Assembly: GCA_019894975.1 (NCBI GenBank)
Contig: JAGXNO010000011.1
Coordinates: forward strand, 1-64,000
Source: Promethearchaeota archaeon
GTDB taxonomy: Archaea > Asgardarchaeota > Lokiarchaeia > Sigyniarchaeales > SOKP01
Length of the DNA stretch: 64,000 nt
Direction: 5' to 3'
Shown here: piece after piece, positions 27,757 to 37,316 of the stretch
How positions within the stretch are numbered: the first letter of the stretch is position 1
Layout: each line of letters starts with the position of its first letter
Translations under genes and position numbers: made by a program
The notes under the pieces: model-generated
Told to the model about the DNA's origin: nothing
Databases searched by the model: none
What the model saw: the letters and a program-made list of their open reading frames with translations, nothing else

Positions 27757-29562
27757 TCAGGCAACTTGAACATTTAATTGTCGGGTGAGTTTTTTCCTTA
27801 TGGATTCTATTTTCAGGAAATCGTCATTATCAACAGTTTTACTGATTCTTAATATGGCATTAACCAGATCAGGATCAATTAAATTTTCAATTAAGACTCC
27901 CTGATCTACAAGGTCTTTACCCTGGTTGTAAATAAGTAATATGAGTTTTATCATCCCTAATAATTTTTTAACGTTGGTATAGCTATCAATTTCATCAAAA
28001 GCACTTTGGATGAGAAATCCATTTTTAATTAGTCTAGATATAAATAAGATTAGCTGCTGAGATTCTGGTAAATTTTTCTCACCAACTAATTGAATAACGT
28101 ACTTAAGCTCTTGTTCTTGAGATAAAATCTCATTTACTTGCTTCCGGCATTCTACCCAATCAATATCTATTTCCTTCCAATCAATATCTCTCTCATACCA
28201 CCAATCCGCTAAGTACGCAGCATAGTTTGAATAGGAACTTGCCCAGTCTATTGCGGGATAATGTTTCAGATATGCCAATTTTGGATCCAAAGCCCAAAAA
28301 ACCTGGACAAGTCTTTTTGAAGTGGCTGTAACCGGTTCACTAAAATCTCCAGCAGGTGGAGAGATTGTGCCCAAAATCGTCAGAGATCCATTTCTTTCTC
28401 CACCTAAATGATCTTTTCCTATATTTTTAACCACACCTGCGCGTTCATAAAAGCTAGATAGTTTTGATGGTAAATAAGCAGGATACCCTTCTTCAGCAGG
28501 CATTTCTTCTAAAAGTCCAGAAATTTCTCTCAAAGATTCCGCCCATCGCGATGTACTGTCAGCTAATACAACAACATCATATCCCATATCTCGATAGTAT
28601 TCAGCTATGGTAACTCCTGAAAATAAACTAGCCTCGCGCGCTGAAACAGGCATGTTTGAGGTATTTGCAATAAGAACGATATGATCTATTAAGGGGGCTC
28701 CAGTTGTTCTATCCTTAGTTTCTGAAAATTGCTTTAAAATATTTGCTATCTCGTTCCCCGGCTCCCCGCAACCAATGAAAATGATCACATCAGCATTACA
28801 CCACTTTGCAAGGGATTGTTGGATAATAGTCTTCCCCGTTCCGAATCCTCCTGGAATCGCAGTAGTACCGCCCTTTGCTAATGGAAATAATAAATCTATA
28901 ACACGCATTCCAGTAATTAAAGGTTCGTTTGGATCTTCTTTCTTTTTATAAGGTCTACTCTTGGTAACTGGCCATTTTTGTAACATCGGAAAAGAAGTTT
29001 CAACTCCATCAATCTTTAATCGATATATTTCATCAACGATAATATAATCTCCCTCAGGAGCAATATGAGTTAGATTACCTTTAATATTAGGAGGCACCAT
29101 GATTTTGTGTTCTATTATAGGTGTTTCTTGCACAGTCCCGATAATATCCCCGCCATCAACTTCCTTGTTTATTTCCATTTGTGGTGTAAAGTGCCATTTT
29201 TTGTCCCGAGAAAGAGGCGGGTATTTTATTCCCCGATCCAGTTTACCAGAAGTGTCACTATTAAAAACTCTTTCTAAGGGTCTCTGGATTCCATCAAAAA
29301 CACTTGATAATAAGCCAGGACCCAATTCCATAGAAAGAGGAACCTCTAAACTAATTACATCCTCATTTAATTTTACTTTCATAGTATTATCGAAACATTG
29401 GACAATAATATGATCTGAATAGATTTGAATTATTTCCCCTAAAATATTATGTTTAAGTATTTTAACGATATCATGTAGACGTGACACCTCTTCAAGTCCT
29501 TTTACTTTTATTAAGGATCCTATAATTTCTGCTATATATCCTGTTTTCTGTTCTGTCATCAT
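27757..29562 (-). CDS. Second A-type ATPase A subunit, variant catalytic loop
   Basis: A 601-residue complete A-subunit paralogue at the distal end of the ATPase operon. It has the N-terminal beta barrel, the non-homologous insert (HKIMVPPNIKGNLTHIAPEGDY), P-loop GGFGTGKT at 238-245, and [13 protein letters not shown] as in normal A subunits. The loop after the P-loop reads GCGEPGNEI (Glu267, Pro268) where the neighbouring A subunit has GCGERGNEI. Loss of the Arg next to the catalytic Glu could reduce hydrolysis. It may be an alternative or regulatory subunit. It starts with two ATG codons after an AGGA. Confidence 0.9.
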   Translation of the reverse strand: MMTEQKTGYIAEIIGSLIKVKGLEEVSRLHDIVKILKHNILGEIIQIYSDHIIVQCFDNTMKVKLNEDVISLEVPLSMELGPGLLSSVFDGIQRPLERVFNSDTSGKLDRGIKYPPLSRDKKWHFTPQMEINKEVDGGDIIGTVQETPIIEHKIMVPPNIKGNLTHIAPEGDYIIVDEIYRLKIDGVETSFPMLQKWPVTKSRPYKKKEDPNEPLITGMRVIDLLFPLAKGGTTAIPGGFGTGKTIIQQSLAKWCNADVIIFIGCGEPGNEIANILKQFSETKDRTTGAPLIDHIVLIANTSNMPVSAREASLFSGVTIAEYYRDMGYDVVVLADSTSRWAESLREISGLLEEMPAEEGYPAYLPSKLSSFYERAGVVKNIGKDHLGGERNGSLTILGTISPPAGDFSEPVTATSKRLVQVFWALDPKLAYLKHYPAIDWASSYSNYAAYLADWWYERDIDWKEIDIDWVECRKQVNEILSQEQELKYVIQLVGEKNLPESQQLILFISRLIKNGFLIQSAFDEIDSYTNVKKLLGMIKLILLIYNQGKDLVDQGVLIENLIDPDLVNAILRISKTVDNDDFLKIESIRKKLTRQLNVQVA

Positions 29563-29568
29563 AATTTC

Positions 29569-30030
29569 CTAATATTTCACATTTTTATTACAAAAGGGAC
29601 ATTGCTTTACAAAGTTTGGTATGATATTGCCACAATTTCTGCATTTTAGTACAATAGGTTTATAATATTTTGTACTTAACCTAATGGGTCTACGAATCCT
29701 GCGTTGTGTTTGTTCAATTTCCTTCTTTTGTGATATCGAACTACTTGTCTCAATAGGGGGCTCTCTCCTTTTGTCTGGGAACATCTTTGAATATAAAGAT
29801 TTACCTTTTTTCCGAAATAACAACCCAATCGTCATTAAAAGTATAAATATGATAATTAAAATTGTTATTACTGGATCGCTTCCAGATTCTACAAGAATAT
29901 AATATAAATAACCAAGAATAAGTAAATAGATTACTAAAAAAACTATACGAATAACAAACCGTTTTCGAGGATATCTATTAACATTATTTTCAGTTGCCAT
30001 AAAATATTTACTCAGATACTGAATTTTCAT
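29569..30030 (-). CDS. Membrane protein with C-terminal zinc ribbon
   Basis: A 153-residue protein with two close hydrophobic helices (about residues 28-70), a basic linker and a C-terminal zinc ribbon, CRNCGNIIPNFVKQCPFCNKN. ATG 30030 follows the stop of the I subunit directly, and the second A subunit starts 6 nt after it, so it belongs to the ATPase operon. A role in membrane targeting or assembly of the complex is inference only. The second ATG (30000) would give a shorter start. Confidence 0.7.
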   Translation of the reverse strand: MKIQYLSKYFMATENNVNRYPRKRFVIRIVFLVIYLLILGYLYYILVESGSDPVITILIIIFILLMTIGLLFRKKGKSLYSKMFPDKRREPPIETSSSISQKKEIEQTQRRIRRPIRLSTKYYKPIVLKCRNCGNIIPNFVKQCPFCNKNVKY

Positions 30031-32373
30031 CTATTCATATTTTTTTGAAATATAACTTATAGCTTTATCAATTTCTTCTTTAACTGATACAGTATCAATT
30101 TCCTTCTCAATTTCTTCAGAAATTATATCTTTTCCAATTTCCGCTTGAAATGTCATGATAGAATAATCGCTATCTAAATAAAATGGAAAATATTCAATTC
30201 CAGAGCCTCTGTAGAATTTGAAAAAGAACTCGTAATAATGCAATCGCATAGTATTAATGAAAACAAGAAGACCTTCGATTATGATAACGACTAGGTTCCC
30301 AAAAATTGCCCCCACAAACTTCAGTAACTCAATCAAGAATCCTTCACCTTCGATTAAATTTCCCATTTCATTAAAGGAGAATATTAAAGCAATATGAGCT
30401 AATGCTAAAGCTAATAACCTAATATAAGATAATACATTACTCATAACAGACAATATTGTTTCAAATGTTTCAATAGTACCTTCTCCGATTAAACTTCCAA
30501 CAGATTCCTCTTGAAGATATGAAATCCCAATAATCTTACCGAGAGGTTTTAAAATCAATAATAATATACCGGGAATCAGTGTTAATAAAATAGGGTAAGG
30601 AGGGGCCGTCCAAGCGTAAATATCAAAACCATTGTTGAAAATAAGAGTATAACCACCTATTAGTAAAAGAATCTTGATAAGAGAATCACTTAATGCTAGA
30701 TACTTCCTGTTTTGTTTCCAGTAATTTAAGAATTGTATAAACCATCCTAAAATAATATGGAAAACTCCAATTATAATAGTAAAATAAAACACAGAAAGAA
30801 TATTGTTCAATGGATTGTATAATGTAAAATTAAAGAATGGGATCCATTCTGGTTTAATAATTCCGAAACTAATAAATGAGATTATTTCAGAGAGTTTAAA
30901 GCTTTTTAACTCAAAGTAAACTTTTCCAAATATTTCGATCTCTTCTTTACCAAAAAATTCTCCATATAAAAATCCTACAAAGAAAGAAGCAATTCCACAA
31001 AAAAAGATAATCCAACTAAAACTCGCAATCCCCTTACTCCGGTTCCTTAAAAACCACGCACCTAATAATCCAGAAATCATCAATGTTAATCCATGACCTA
31101 TATCTCCAAACATTAAACCAAATAATATTGGAAAAGTAATAGCAATAAAAGGAGTAGGATCTATTTCTGAATAAGTGGGTGTGCCATACATTTTAGTGAT
31201 CATTTCAAAGGGCCTAAAGAGAAAGAAGTTCTTCATTACTGTTGGAGCAGTATCTCGTAAATCTTCTAATTTTTTCCCTGATTCGGTTATCTCTTTTTCA
31301 ATATCACCCACATCAGGTTTTGGTTCTCCTTTTGGTTCTTTAATTCTTTTCTTCTTTCCTTTAAACGATTCAAATATTGGACGTTTCTTAGATATTTTTA
31401 TTGATTCAATCGTAATATTATCTTTAAACATTGTGAATAGGTCTTGAATTACTTTGTTTCTGAGTCTTGAAGGAATAAAAAATTTTAAAGATAACCGATT
31501 TGGTCCCGCCATTTCAAACTGTTCTTCTGCCCAATTGTATTCCTCTATATTTTGAACAATTTCATTTATACTAGCAAATATAAGTAAATTATCTTGAGCA
31601 ATACGAGTCTGTTCTTTTTGATACCGAGAAACCAAATTTTCGATGAAATGTAATTCTTTATCAATTCTTTTAAAATTTATTCCCTCTTTTGTTAAGTATT
31701 TTTTGAGAATTTGTACTTCTTCTGAATGGATAAGACGAATTCTCCCATTAAATTCATTTTCCCGATCTTTCGGATATATGATATAAAATCCAATTCGATC
31801 TTCACTTAATTCAAACGTCTCATAATAATTAGGAAATTCAGATGAATCGAACAAATTTTTTAAATTAGCTAAATTTTTGGAAAATGTAGTAAAAACACGA
31901 AAACTAAAATATTTTAAATTCTCAATAACGTCTGTATTCAGATTTATCCGTTCCAAGTTTTCATAACTAGATTTAATAATCTTTATACTCTCTAATTCAA
32001 TAATTCCTGTTGAAATATAACTTTTTAATTCACTCACTCTATTTGAATAAAAATCAATTTCTTCTGTAACATGGTCAATCAATTCAGAGAAGTCATTCGC
32101 AACAAATTCCATTCTCTCACTTCTTTCAATTTTTAAATCCAGGACATCCTGTACCCCAGTATCAAGTCTTTTAAATAAAGTATTCAAACTTTTTCTTAAA
32201 TCTTTGATATTTTGTTTAGTGGAATCCTTAAAGTCTCCACTTCCTTTGATTTTAGGTTTTTTTCTTGACTTGATATGCACAGCATTTATGTTAGAAAGTT
32301 CCATAAGAAATTGATCTTTATAATTTTGATTGATTTCCGCTCTAATTAAACTAAACTCTTCTTTCTTTACCAT
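30031..32373 (-). CDS. atpI: A-type ATP synthase subunit I (a subunit)
   Basis: The 780-residue membrane stator subunit of the A-ATPase. The N-terminal about 370 residues form the cytoplasmic arm with coiled coils; the C-terminal half has about eight membrane helices, including GDIGHGLTLMISGLLG and the helix with VLSYIRLLALALAHIALIFSFNEM, whose Arg faces the c-ring Glu and permits ion flow. It ends with RLHYYEFFFKFYRGSGIEYFPF, typical of V/A-type a subunits. It is coupled to the D subunit gene upstream, with an 11-nt gap. Confidence 0.93.
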   Translation of the reverse strand: MVKKEEFSLIRAEINQNYKDQFLMELSNINAVHIKSRKKPKIKGSGDFKDSTKQNIKDLRKSLNTLFKRLDTGVQDVLDLKIERSERMEFVANDFSELIDHVTEEIDFYSNRVSELKSYISTGIIELESIKIIKSSYENLERINLNTDVIENLKYFSFRVFTTFSKNLANLKNLFDSSEFPNYYETFELSEDRIGFYIIYPKDRENEFNGRIRLIHSEEVQILKKYLTKEGINFKRIDKELHFIENLVSRYQKEQTRIAQDNLLIFASINEIVQNIEEYNWAEEQFEMAGPNRLSLKFFIPSRLRNKVIQDLFTMFKDNITIESIKISKKRPIFESFKGKKKRIKEPKGEPKPDVGDIEKEITESGKKLEDLRDTAPTVMKNFFLFRPFEMITKMYGTPTYSEIDPTPFIAITFPILFGLMFGDIGHGLTLMISGLLGAWFLRNRSKGIASFSWIIFFCGIASFFVGFLYGEFFGKEEIEIFGKVYFELKSFKLSEIISFISFGIIKPEWIPFFNFTLYNPLNNILSVFYFTIIIGVFHIILGWFIQFLNYWKQNRKYLALSDSLIKILLLIGGYTLIFNNGFDIYAWTAPPYPILLTLIPGILLLILKPLGKIIGISYLQEESVGSLIGEGTIETFETILSVMSNVLSYIRLLALALAHIALIFSFNEMGNLIEGEGFLIELLKFVGAIFGNLVVIIIEGLLVFINTMRLHYYEFFFKFYRGSGIEYFPFYLDSDYSIMTFQAEIGKDIISEEIEKEIDTVSVKEEIDKAISYISKKYE

Positions 32374-32384
32374 CTACATCATGC

Positions 32385-33032
32385 TTATATATTTTTTTGC
32401 TGATTTATAATCAAATCTTTCGTTTTTTTTAATCGTATATAACCTTCTCTCTCAATTTCTTCTAAAACATCCTTTATCTTTTTAATATCCTCTTTTAACC
32501 TTGGTATTATGATATTTTTAAGCCCGTTTATCCTACGGTTAACCTTTTTGAAATTAAGAGAATATTTTAATAATAAATCCTCTATTTCAGAAAATTTAAT
32601 TAAAGCGTCAAAAAATTGATTTAAGACAATTATTAAATCATCAAGATAATGACTAGTGTTTTCAAACGTATAAGCGGGAAGAACTTCCTCTCGTGATAAT
32701 TTATAGTCTACATGAGATACAAGGATTCCTGCTTTTTTTTTATATCGAATGGCTATAACCGGTTTATGTTGTATTTTACTCAATCTACTAATTAAATTCA
32801 GACCGTACTTACCCATTTCCTCATAAGTGTGATTCAATTTTAAAAGTGATTGTTTAAACAGAGAAATAAATTCAATTCTTAGTTTATTATATTCTTTCCA
32901 TATCAGCTTAATTGTGAACATTAATTGTTCTCGTTTAAATTCTAAATATGTTTCTCCTTTGGTAGCAAAGTTAAGCCGTTTAGCTAATACCATTAAATTT
33001 GATTTTGTTGGTTTAAGTTCTCTAAAGCTGAT
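32385..33032 (-). CDS. atpD: A-type ATP synthase subunit D, probable ATC start
   Basis: The central-stalk rotor subunit, about 215 residues, coiled coil at both ends. The first ATG (32993) gives a protein missing the conserved start; the frame upstream reads ELKPTKSNLMVLAKRL, matching the family PTRxxLLxLKxRL pattern. Between it and the in-frame TAA of AtpB there is no ATG, GTG or TTG. AAGGTG, formed by the last codons of AtpB, is 6 nt before ATC 33030-33032, so ATC is the likely start. Confidence 0.82.
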   Translation of the reverse strand: MSFRELKPTKSNLMVLAKRLNFATKGETYLEFKREQLMFTIKLIWKEYNKLRIEFISLFKQSLLKLNHTYEEMGKYGLNLISRLSKIQHKPVIAIRYKKKAGILVSHVDYKLSREEVLPAYTFENTSHYLDDLIIVLNQFFDALIKFSEIEDLLLKYSLNFKKVNRRINGLKNIIIPRLKEDIKKIKDVLEEIEREGYIRLKKTKDLIINQQKNI

Positions 33033-33035
33033 CTC

Positions 33036-34427
33036 TTACACCTTTGATTGATAAAAATCGTCTATAAATTTTTGACGAATCCTAAATAATTGATTTGGAG
33101 TCAAATTTGAAAGTACATCCCATGATAAATTCATTGTATCTTCAAAACTTCGTTCCTCGTCTGATTTTTGATTTAATAACGTTTGTTCAAAATCATTTCC
33201 AAATGCTAAAATATTTTTTTGATCATGAGTTAATCCATCTTCTCCTACAACTGAGATAAGATCCTTAACTTCTAAGTAATTTGAGTATGAAGCTAGTAAT
33301 TGTGAATTAACATCGGCATGATCTTCTCTGGTTCTCTCTTTACCAATTGCATCTTTCATTAATCTGGAAATTGATGATAACACATCAAAAGGAGGATAAA
33401 TTCCTTTTTTATGTAGACTTCGACTGAGGACCAACTGTCCTTCAGTAATATAACCGGTAGTATCTGGTATAGGATGGGAAATATCATCGTTTGGCATTGT
33501 TAAAATTGGTATTTGGGTTATTGAACCTTTTTTTCCTTTAATTTTACCTGTTCTCTCATATAATGAAGCGAGATCAGAATATATGTAGCCAGGATATCCT
33601 TTCCTACTGGGGATTTCTTCCTTCGCCGAGCTCAGTTCTCTTAAAGCTTCACAATAGTTTGTCATGTCAATTAAAATGACGAGAATATGCATATCTTTTT
33701 CGAATGCGAAATATTCTGCTGTAGTTAAGGCTACTCTTGGGATGATCAATCTTTCAATTATTGGATCATCTGCAAAATTTATAAATGAGATAATATTCTG
33801 GATGGTTCCACTTTCTTGAAATTTCTTTAAAAAGTAAATAGCTTCATCCTGAATTATACCTATCCCGCAAAAGATTATAGCAAAAGGCTCTTCTGATGTA
33901 ACTTTAGCTTGTGTGGCGATTTGAGCAGCTAGTTTATTATGTGGCATGCCTTGTCCACTGAAAATAGGAAGTTTTTGACCTCTAATTAATGTAAACAACC
34001 CATCTATTACAGATATTCCGGTTTGGACAACATCTACAGGATATTCCCTTGCAAAAGGATTGATGGGAACGCCATTTATATCCCTTTGAACATCTGTTAA
34101 TAAATCTGAATCTAGCACTTCTTTAGTTTTAATATCAATAGGTCTGCCCAATGAATTAAAAGTTTGACCAAACATATCCTTTGAGATTTTCACATTAAAG
34201 ATGTCTTCTGTAAAAACAATTTCAGCATTTTCTGTAGATAATCCTGTTGTATCTTCAAAAACTTCAATGACAATTATTTCTTCACTCATCTTTATTACTC
34301 GTCCTGTCCTTACCATACCGTCGACAGTTCTTATTTTTACAATTTCACCATATTGAGCATCGTGCTCATTTTTTAGAAAAAGAAGGGGTCCAATGATTCG
34401 TTCAATTTTTCTATAAATTACACTCAT
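33036..34427 (-). CDS. atpB: A-type ATP synthase subunit B
   Basis: The 463-residue non-catalytic nucleotide-binding subunit, which alternates with A in the head. It lacks a canonical P-loop (IFSGQGMPHNKLAAQIATQ in its place), as is normal for archaeal B. It contains the conserved LIDMTNYCEALREL, the GRKGYPGYIYSDLASLYERTG-type region (here PSRKGYPGY) and ITEGQLVLSR. The ATG overlaps the stop of the A gene by one base (TAATG), so translation is coupled. It is the only B subunit in the window, although there are two A subunits. Confidence 0.95.
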   Translation of the reverse strand: MSVIYRKIERIIGPLLFLKNEHDAQYGEIVKIRTVDGMVRTGRVIKMSEEIIVIEVFEDTTGLSTENAEIVFTEDIFNVKISKDMFGQTFNSLGRPIDIKTKEVLDSDLLTDVQRDINGVPINPFAREYPVDVVQTGISVIDGLFTLIRGQKLPIFSGQGMPHNKLAAQIATQAKVTSEEPFAIIFCGIGIIQDEAIYFLKKFQESGTIQNIISFINFADDPIIERLIIPRVALTTAEYFAFEKDMHILVILIDMTNYCEALRELSSAKEEIPSRKGYPGYIYSDLASLYERTGKIKGKKGSITQIPILTMPNDDISHPIPDTTGYITEGQLVLSRSLHKKGIYPPFDVLSSISRLMKDAIGKERTREDHADVNSQLLASYSNYLEVKDLISVVGEDGLTHDQKNILAFGNDFEQTLLNQKSDEERSFEDTMNLSWDVLSNLTPNQLFRIRQKFIDDFYQSKV

Positions 34428-36268
34428 TATTTTTTAATTACTCCATGTGTTAATTTCAAAAATTCAATTTCATTAAGCAATTTCATTTTAATCTCTTCAA
34501 TTTTTTCTATATTATCATTTGGGATAGTACGGTTTATTCTTAAAATATCATTAATAGATTTAAGTGATTTTATATCTTCCATATATAATCCCTGTTTCAA
34601 TAATTCCTTACTTTCTTTAAAGAGTAAAAGAATAATTTTTATCATAGCTAAGAGTTTGCCAATATTTGTAAAATTATCAATTTCATCAAAAGCGTTTTGA
34701 ATTAAAAACGAATTTGTTAACAATCGCGCCATATAAACATCTAACTGTTGATTGTCAGATAAATTTTCTTCACCAATTAATTGAGTTATATATTTTAGTT
34801 CATTATCTTTTGATAAAATCTCGTTAACTTGGTTTCGACAATCAAGCCAGTCAATATCAATCTCAACCCAGTCAATATCCCTTTCAAACCACCAATCTGA
34901 TATATAATCCGGATAATTCGAATATGAATTTAACCAATTTATGGCAGGATAGTGTTTTGAATATGCCAATTGTGCATCTAAAGCCCAGATTCCTTGTACA
35001 AAATTTTTTGTGGTAGCGGTTACGGGCTCACTAAAATCTCCTGCTGGAGGGCTCACTGAACCGATGATCGTCAAAGATCCCCGAGTTTCGTTTCCAGATT
35101 CATCTTTCCCATGAAGCTTAACAATTCCTGCTCTTTCATAGAAACTAGAAAGCTTTGATGGTAAATATGCAGGATATCCTTCCTCTGCAGGCATTTCTTC
35201 CAAAAGACCAGATATTTCTCTTAAAGATTCCGCCCACCTTGAAGTGCTATCAGCAAGAACAGCAACGTCAAATCCCATATCTCTATAATATTCCGCGATG
35301 GTTACTCCTGAAAAAATACTTGCTTCTCTAGCGGAAACAGGCATATTTGAAGTATTTGCAATAAGTACGATTCGATTCAATAAAGGTTGATTGCTCTTTG
35401 GATCAATTAAAGCTGAAAATTGCTTCAATACATCAGCTATCTCGTTCCCTCGTTCCCCGCAACCTACAAATATAACAACATCCGCATTACACCATTTAGC
35501 TAAAGATTGTTGAATAACAGTTTTTCCTGTTCCGAAACCGCCAGGAACACCAATAGTTCCTCCTTTCGTTATAGGAAATAGCAAATCTATTACACGCATT
35601 CCTGTAATTAATGGTTCTTCAGGAGAGAGTCTCTCCTTGAATGGTCTTGGTTTTGTTATTGGCCACTTTTGGAGCATCGCAAAAGACCTTTCATCTTTGT
35701 TAACTTTTAATCGAAAAATCTCATCTTCAATGGTATAATCTCCCTCAGGAGCAATATAAGTTAGTTTACCTTTTATTTTAGGAGGTACCATGATTTTATG
35801 TTCTATTGCGGGTGTTTCCTGAACAGTTCCCACTATATCTCCCCCTCTCATTTCCTTTGAAGTTATCTTTCGAGGTTTAAAGTGCCACATTTTCTCCCTT
35901 GATAATGAGGGTATTTCTAATCCTCTACGCAACCCCCCATTCTTAATTTGATCAAATGCTTTTTGTAAAGGCCTTTGAATTCCATCAAAAATATGTCCTA
36001 ACAATCCTGGTGCTAATTCCATTGAAAGTGGTTCATCTAAATTAAGAATTTCATCATTTATCCTTAGATTCATAGTGTTCTCAAAACACTGGGCCACAAC
36101 ATGATCTGAATAGATTTGAATAACCTCCCCTAAGATATTATGTTTTGTGACTTTAATCAAATCGTGGAGTTTGATCACTCTCTCTAATCCTTTTACTTTA
36201 ATTAAAGAGCCTATAATTGCTGAAATCTTTCCATATTGAGATTCATTTTTAGATTTGGATTTGATCAT
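34427..36268 (-). CDS. atpA: A-type ATP synthase catalytic subunit A
   Basis: The catalytic subunit, about 613 residues. It has the beta-barrel start ([16 protein letters not shown]), the A-specific insert ([24 protein letters not shown]), P-loop GGFGTGKT (about 243-250), GCGERGNEI with the catalytic Glu and its Arg, and [21 protein letters not shown] 36268 is chosen; an in-frame TTG 9 nt upstream (36277) is also possible. The start lies within the end of atpE (a 20-nt overlap) and the stop overlaps atpB. A second A subunit lies downstream in the operon. Confidence 0.95.
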   Translation of the reverse strand: MIKSKSKNESQYGKISAIIGSLIKVKGLERVIKLHDLIKVTKHNILGEVIQIYSDHVVAQCFENTMNLRINDEILNLDEPLSMELAPGLLGHIFDGIQRPLQKAFDQIKNGGLRRGLEIPSLSREKMWHFKPRKITSKEMRGGDIVGTVQETPAIEHKIMVPPKIKGKLTYIAPEGDYTIEDEIFRLKVNKDERSFAMLQKWPITKPRPFKERLSPEEPLITGMRVIDLLFPITKGGTIGVPGGFGTGKTVIQQSLAKWCNADVVIFVGCGERGNEIADVLKQFSALIDPKSNQPLLNRIVLIANTSNMPVSAREASIFSGVTIAEYYRDMGFDVAVLADSTSRWAESLREISGLLEEMPAEEGYPAYLPSKLSSFYERAGIVKLHGKDESGNETRGSLTIIGSVSPPAGDFSEPVTATTKNFVQGIWALDAQLAYSKHYPAINWLNSYSNYPDYISDWWFERDIDWVEIDIDWLDCRNQVNEILSKDNELKYITQLIGEENLSDNQQLDVYMARLLTNSFLIQNAFDEIDNFTNIGKLLAMIKIILLLFKESKELLKQGLYMEDIKSLKSINDILRINRTIPNDNIEKIEEIKMKLLNEIEFLKLTHGVIKK

Positions 36269-36977
36269 ATTGAACAAGATATTCTGTAATTTTTTTCTTT
36301 TGTTCTTCTACAAATTCTTCATATTCCTTCTCGGTTTCTTTAATTTCGGTGTCATTTAATATTTTAGCTATTTCCATTTGAATAAATGATGAATTCTTAT
36401 CAATTAAGTTATCTATAGTATAATCGTAAGATATTACCCCTCCAACTAATGAAATTTTAAATCCACCTATAAAATCGTATCTATCTTCATTAATTTCTAC
36501 TGGATTCTTAAAAATATCCAAAATTTTATCAAAATTCTCTATAAAATAATTATAATCTTTATGATTGAAAATAAGTTCAATCTCTTGAGGCTTATCTATT
36601 ATTTTTGTAATTTTTGTAATTGAATTTAAAAGATATTTAATGTATGCAGAATGGTTTTTCTCTAATTCTACTTTAATATGGTTAATTAAGGTTGTTTTTA
36701 GAGAAGAAATCAAATTATTTTTTAAATAAAGAAACTTCTCTTTTCCTTTTAAAAGAGTTGTTGATAACGATTGGTTTAGAAATTGTTCATAATTTTCATT
36801 AAAATGGTTTTTAAGTCGTAAGGATCTCTCATTACTTCTTTCTAAAAACCTCTTTTTTATTTCTGCTTTTTGAAATAGTGTTTTTTGGTTTAGTTCTTTT
36901 ATTTCATTTGCTGCTTTATCGATTAAATAAAGCCCTATATTACTAAAACGGTCTTTTATTTCATTTTCTTCTGAAAT
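36249..36977 (-). CDS. atpE: A-type ATP synthase subunit E, probable ATT start
   Basis: The peripheral-stalk subunit E, about 242 residues. The C-terminal domain is recognisable, and the N-terminal part is the long charged helix of the family. From the first TTG (36713) the frame runs upstream for 88 codons without any ATG, GTG or TTG, reading as continuous stalk helix (EIKDRFSNIGLYLIDKAANEI and on). It begins at ATT 36975-36977 (ISEE), 9 nt after GAGGT and close to the stop of atpF. This is the strongest case in the window for a non-AUG/GUG/UUG start. Confidence 0.85.
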   Translation of the reverse strand: MSEENEIKDRFSNIGLYLIDKAANEIKELNQKTLFQKAEIKKRFLERSNERSLRLKNHFNENYEQFLNQSLSTTLLKGKEKFLYLKNNLISSLKTTLINHIKVELEKNHSAYIKYLLNSITKITKIIDKPQEIELIFNHKDYNYFIENFDKILDIFKNPVEINEDRYDFIGGFKISLVGGVISYDYTIDNLIDKNSSFIQMEIAKILNDTEIKETEKEYEEFVEEQKKKITEYLVQYDQIQI

Positions 36978-36998
36978 CTTAACTCTACCTCACATTAT

Positions 36999-37316
36999 TT
37001 ATATTATATCACTAATCGCATCAGATATTTTTTTTAATATATGATCATCTATTTCAACATTAGGTCGGAATACATCCGGGAGAATAAATATAAATGGTGA
37101 CTTATTATTTAACTTGAAGTCTAATAAATAATCAACTAATTCCGTAGATAAGGGTAATGCTATAATAATCATTCCTATACGTGGGCGTTTTATCAACTTA
37201 TTAAAACTTTTTAAAAATTCATCTTGTTGTTCAACCACAATACCATCTAATCCCAAGAGTCCAAACATTAACACAATGTCTTCATCCCCTATTATATATA
37301 CTTCTTGATCAACCAT
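36999..37316 (-). CDS. atpF: A-type ATP synthase subunit F
   Basis: A 105-residue central-stalk subunit. IIGDEDIVLMFGLLGLDGIVV is the first strand and helix of the F subunit; IGMIIIALPLSTEL and SPFIFILPDVF follow the usual Rossmann-like order. The start overlaps the stop of the H-type gene by one base, and the stop lies 22 nt before the atpE start. The size is normal. Confidence 0.88.
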   Translation of the reverse strand: MVDQEVYIIGDEDIVLMFGLLGLDGIVVEQQDEFLKSFNKLIKRPRIGMIIIALPLSTELVDYLLDFKLNNKSPFIFILPDVFRPNVEIDDHILKKISDAISDII

